53,528 nucleotides of DNA from JAUZPB01 sp037140715. GTDB lineage: Bacteria > Bacteroidota > Ignavibacteria > Ignavibacteriales > SURF-24. Shown in pieces: positions 50,927-53,528 of this stretch; within the stretch, counting starts at the first letter, position 1, and every line of letters begins with the position of its first letter. The position numbers and the translations under genes are program-made. Location: positions 1 to 53,528 of the forward strand of contig JBAXDX010000007.1 of NCBI GenBank assembly GCA_037140715.1. The letters are read 5' to 3'. Under the pieces are notes generated by a model. The model was not told where the DNA came from. It worked only from the letters and a program-made list of their open reading frames with translations, and did no database searches.

Positions 50927-51244
50927 TTACTTCTTCCCGTCCGTTTCAAGGCTGACGGATAAAACTTCGAGGGTTTTCCGTCCGAACATATCCCGCATAT
51001 TTTTATATGAAATTTCTGCCCTTTCTCCCTGATGCTCCTTCAGCGTTTTATCGGTTTCCTTATTGCAGTCTAAAATATAGACAGTAGTCGAATCCACTAC
51101 AAGCGAGATGGAAGCGAACGGGTCGTTGCCTGTCATGAACAGTCTTCCTGTCAGTTTCTTCATATTGCAGTCCGAGGTATTCGAAGATGAACATGATGCC
51201 AGCATAATGAGCATGGCTACCATAAGCGGGGTGAGTAATTTCAT
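50927..51244 (-). CDS. Small lipoprotein, function unknown
   Basis: The 105-residue product has a lipoprotein signal peptide: MKLLTPLMVAMLIMLASC with the lipobox LASC, cysteine at residue 18, followed by SSSNTSD. The mature part is about 85 residues, with VVDSTTVYILDCNKETDKTLKEHQG and a C-terminal strand VLSVSLE. This layout reads like a small beta-barrel or OB-like domain that relates to a single hydrophobic ligand, but I cannot assign it. It faces the same way as both neighbours with gaps of about 180 bases on each side. Confidence 0.72.
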   Translation of the reverse strand: MKLLTPLMVAMLIMLASCSSSNTSDCNMKKLTGRLFMTGNDPFASISLVVDSTTVYILDCNKETDKTLKEHQGERAEISYKNMRDMFGRKTLEVLSVSLETDGKK

Positions 51245-51425
51245 TATTGGTTATTCCGGGTTTTTGGATTGTGTCAAATTTAGGAAGTAATATATTAAAA
51301 ATGGAAATTAAAAACAGAAAAAACACGGTTGCAGATAATTTGTTTTTGACAAATATGCCCTCCCCGCCACAACTAAAAAAACGTTACAACCCGGGAATAT
51401 TGCGGAAGCAGGTATAATCGCAAAG

Positions 51426-53270
51426 CTATTTTACAGAGAACACAAACAGCTTTCCATCCATATTGCAGGCGGCGAATGTATTGTTGCTAATCTGCTGAAC
51501 TGAAAGCACCCGGCAGGTGCCTGTGAATATCAATGGCTGAAAACTATAGTCCGGTCTGATTAAATATATATAACCATTTTGTGCGCCGAACAGGATATTT
51601 CCGTTGCTTTCCAATGGTATATCGGGCATTGTGTCAGTCCCAAATTTCATGTTAATTTTTTTTAATATTTTCCCGTCTGAGGCGGAAACTATGAAGAAAT
51701 CATCCGTCAGGCCTTTAATATAGAGCTTCGTGCCGTCCTGACTTATGCCGGTCGATTCGTAGCCGGGGAAATTATCCTTCCGCCATTTTGTTCTGCCCAG
51801 CAGAATGTCAATCGAGGTTGTGAATTTGTCGGGAGTAGTTATATAGACGTATTTACCATCGGTAACAGGAGCGCAGGCAGCGTAAGAGCAGCGGGAGTTC
51901 TTCTGAGCTGTCCATTTCCAGTTCAGGATGCCCGAACGTGCATCGATACAATACAAATATCCGTCCCGGCTCCCATAGATGATTTTATTTTCAAAAAAAA
52001 GAGGTTTTGTCTCAATCATTCCTTTTGCAGATGTATTTTCCCAAAGCTGGTCAAGTGAATGTATATCACAGCATATCATCCTGCCGGAAGCAGTACCGGC
52101 AATAATAACTGTATCAGGCTTTGAGCCGTCGAGAAGAAATTTATCCCCCTGGTATTTTATAACAATAAGCCGGGATGTAATTTTCTCGTCCAGACCGACT
52201 GTCTGGATTACTGAGCCGGTATTTGGGTTAAGCGTAAACAGGTCGCCGCGGGAATTTCCCACACAAAGGATATTATCAGCGATGACCGGGCGGCTGGTTA
52301 TTGTGCCCGTTGCATTAAATTCCCACAGCTTCCTGCCGTCAGCCACAAAACAGGTTACAATTCCGTTTAGCGAGACTGAATAGATTTTATTATCCCATAC
52401 AAGAGGCGGAGCCGAAACTGCTGTTTTAAGGTCTTCAGTCCAAAGAATATCCGCCCCGTTATTTATAAATTTAGCCGAATCAATCTGCGCGACAGCCGGC
52501 GGGCTGAGTTTGTTAATAACTCCCCAGAGTTTTGGAGTGCTGTCTTTATCAATTTCAAAAAAGAAAAGAGAATCCTGCTGGTTTTCAACTAAAGTATAAC
52601 CCCATGAATTCCTGGCATCTGCCAGGCTTGAGCGCCCCGTAACCGCGGGCAGACCGTTAAAGTTCAGCACCCTGCCAGCATGTCCGTATCCTGCAAAGGT
52701 AGCTTTGATATTTTTTAACCGAAGGCGGTTTGTAACTTCGAACCAGTTATCAGTCTCCGGGCTGAGCGGATAATGGGAGAAGAAAAATACTTCCTTAGCA
52801 GGACTAATCTTACTTAATTCTGAGTCAAGCCAGGACAAATCTTCAGGCGAAAAATGTCCGCTGTTTTCTTCGCGGGTAACGGAACTGTTTATGCCTGTAA
52901 ACTGAATATTTCCTGACTCAAAGCTGAATTTATCATCTCCCCATAACTCCTTAAAGTGTGTAAGACAGTTTTCATCCCGTTTGTAGTCATTATAGCCGGG
53001 AATAACGTAATATTTTACCTTCAGACGGTCGAGGATACTTTTGGCGGAGTCATATTCATCTGATATTCCTGTTTCAGTTATATCGCCTGAGACTATGACA
53101 AATTCAATATCAGGTCTGGCATTAATATTATTAACTACATTCTCAAGATATTCCAAAGCTTTTGGCGCGCCGATATGTGTATTGGTAATCCATCCGTATT
53201 TAAGTGGCCGGGCGAAACTGAAAACGGCTAAAGCCGGCAGGAATAAAGCGATATAAACGAGCTTCTTCAT
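51426..53270 (-). CDS. Exported metallophosphoesterase-like protein with beta-propeller, metal site degraded
   Basis: The 614-residue product has a signal peptide (to about residue 20). Residues 22-240 resemble a calcineurin-type phosphoesterase: GWITNTHIG, VIVSGDITE, VIPGYNDYK, FFFSHYPLSPE, FAGYGHAGRV. Active enzymes have DxH, GD, GNHD, H and GHxH. Here the first Asp is N30, GNHD is GYND (92-95) and the last His of GHxH is glycine, so metal binding is doubtful. Residues about 270-614 are PQQ-like beta-propeller blades (GIVTCFVADGRKLWEF, GDLFTLNPNTGSVIQT, GYLYCIDARSGILNWKW). It may serve as a periplasmic binding scaffold. ATG 53270 is clear and is followed by no partner gene. Confidence 0.82.
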   Translation of the reverse strand: MKKLVYIALFLPALAVFSFARPLKYGWITNTHIGAPKALEYLENVVNNINARPDIEFVIVSGDITETGISDEYDSAKSILDRLKVKYYVIPGYNDYKRDENCLTHFKELWGDDKFSFESGNIQFTGINSSVTREENSGHFSPEDLSWLDSELSKISPAKEVFFFSHYPLSPETDNWFEVTNRLRLKNIKATFAGYGHAGRVLNFNGLPAVTGRSSLADARNSWGYTLVENQQDSLFFFEIDKDSTPKLWGVINKLSPPAVAQIDSAKFINNGADILWTEDLKTAVSAPPLVWDNKIYSVSLNGIVTCFVADGRKLWEFNATGTITSRPVIADNILCVGNSRGDLFTLNPNTGSVIQTVGLDEKITSRLIVIKYQGDKFLLDGSKPDTVIIAGTASGRMICCDIHSLDQLWENTSAKGMIETKPLFFENKIIYGSRDGYLYCIDARSGILNWKWTAQKNSRCSYAACAPVTDGKYVYITTPDKFTTSIDILLGRTKWRKDNFPGYESTGISQDGTKLYIKGLTDDFFIVSASDGKILKKINMKFGTDTMPDIPLESNGNILFGAQNGYIYLIRPDYSFQPLIFTGTCRVLSVQQISNNTFAACNMDGKLFVFSVK

Positions 53271-53418
53271 TTTTCTCCATAGTTTTTTACAAATTTACAA
53301 AAAAAAGATACTGGTGCATTGGCAGAACATCCGCCTGGCATGAATTTCCAAATCACAATATCATAACCAGATAATCCGGACGGTACCGGTACGCGGCTGA
53401 AAATTATTAAATCAGCCA

Positions 53419-53528
53419 GCCGGAAAACTCCGGGCACCCCGTGGGAACGTCACGGGTCAATCGGAAAACTCCGAGTACCTCATGAGAGCGTCACGGGTCA
53501 ATCGGAAAACTCCAAGTACCTCATGAGA
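53419..53528. repeat. 41-bp tandem repeat, cut by the window end
   Basis: Three units at exactly 41-bp steps (CGGAAAACTCC at 53421, 53462 and 53503) share CGGAAAACTCC and CGTCACGGGTC. The third is cut at 53528. The central part differs between unit 1 (ACCCCGTGGGA) and units 2-3 (ACCTCATGAGA): CCC-GT-GGG becomes CTC-AT-GAG, which keeps the palindrome. There is no spacer sequence, so it is not CRISPR. The array may continue outside. Confidence 0.85.

Noticed and set aside
53419..53528. CRISPR array candidate at the right edge
   Set aside because: The whole 41-bp period is repeated with point differences; there is no repeat/spacer division.

Overview
This AT-rich window most likely comes from a Bacteroidota/Ignavibacteria-type bacterium. 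Three secreted proteins end in the type IX secretion (T9SS) sorting domain with the signature QNYPNPFNPxTxIxY. Two upstream regions carry a Bacteroidota-style promoter (TTG, about 20 bp, TAnnTTTG). Many genes lack a strong Shine-Dalgarno sequence. These assignments come from reading motifs; no database search was run.

Layout. 550-7120 holds a complete type III-B CRISPR effector operon, cmr1 to cmr6, with junctions of a few bases. It has no CRISPR array, cas1, cas2 or cas6 in view. A separate gene for a CARF-domain protein follows (7236-7895); it resembles Card1/Can2 but has no nuclease domain. A 58-residue protein gene and palindromic intergenic repeats lie between this island and a housekeeping block: purC, a DUF971 protein, pgsA, pgpA, cinA, recA and rsgA (8740-14623). 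rsgA appears to start at AUC. An ATP-grasp enzyme (minus strand) and a membrane histidine kinase follow. Next come a 21-bp tandem array, a 127-residue hypothetical protein and a 612-bp gap with a clear promoter and a leader of about 420 nt. That leader precedes a 2542-residue secreted protein. A second T9SS cargo gene beside it shares recently duplicated domains.

29254-33794 carries a coiled-coil protein, a PcrA/UvrD helicase and a phosphofructokinase with the residue pattern of the pyrophosphate-dependent type. 34116-38537 is a five-gene cassette: SGNH hydrolase, a 50-residue single-span membrane protein, an acyl-AMP ligase, an acyl carrier protein and an MBOAT acyltransferase. It has the same part list as the dlt operon (DltD, DltX, DltA, DltC, DltB), but the ligase looks like one for fatty acids. 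This is the most promising candidate system in the window, together with the Cmr/CARF pair. An M16 peptidase pair (one with the zinc site, one without) flanks a second 21-bp repeat locus. A GH9 glycosidase follows, then a translationally coupled pair: a KaiC-like ATPase with an altered Walker A and a TPR/outer-membrane beta-barrel protein.

The right end is on the minus strand: a secreted M30-like metallopeptidase with a T9SS tail, a small lipoprotein, and a metallophosphoesterase-like/beta-propeller protein whose metal site is degraded. The window ends inside a 41-bp tandem repeat.
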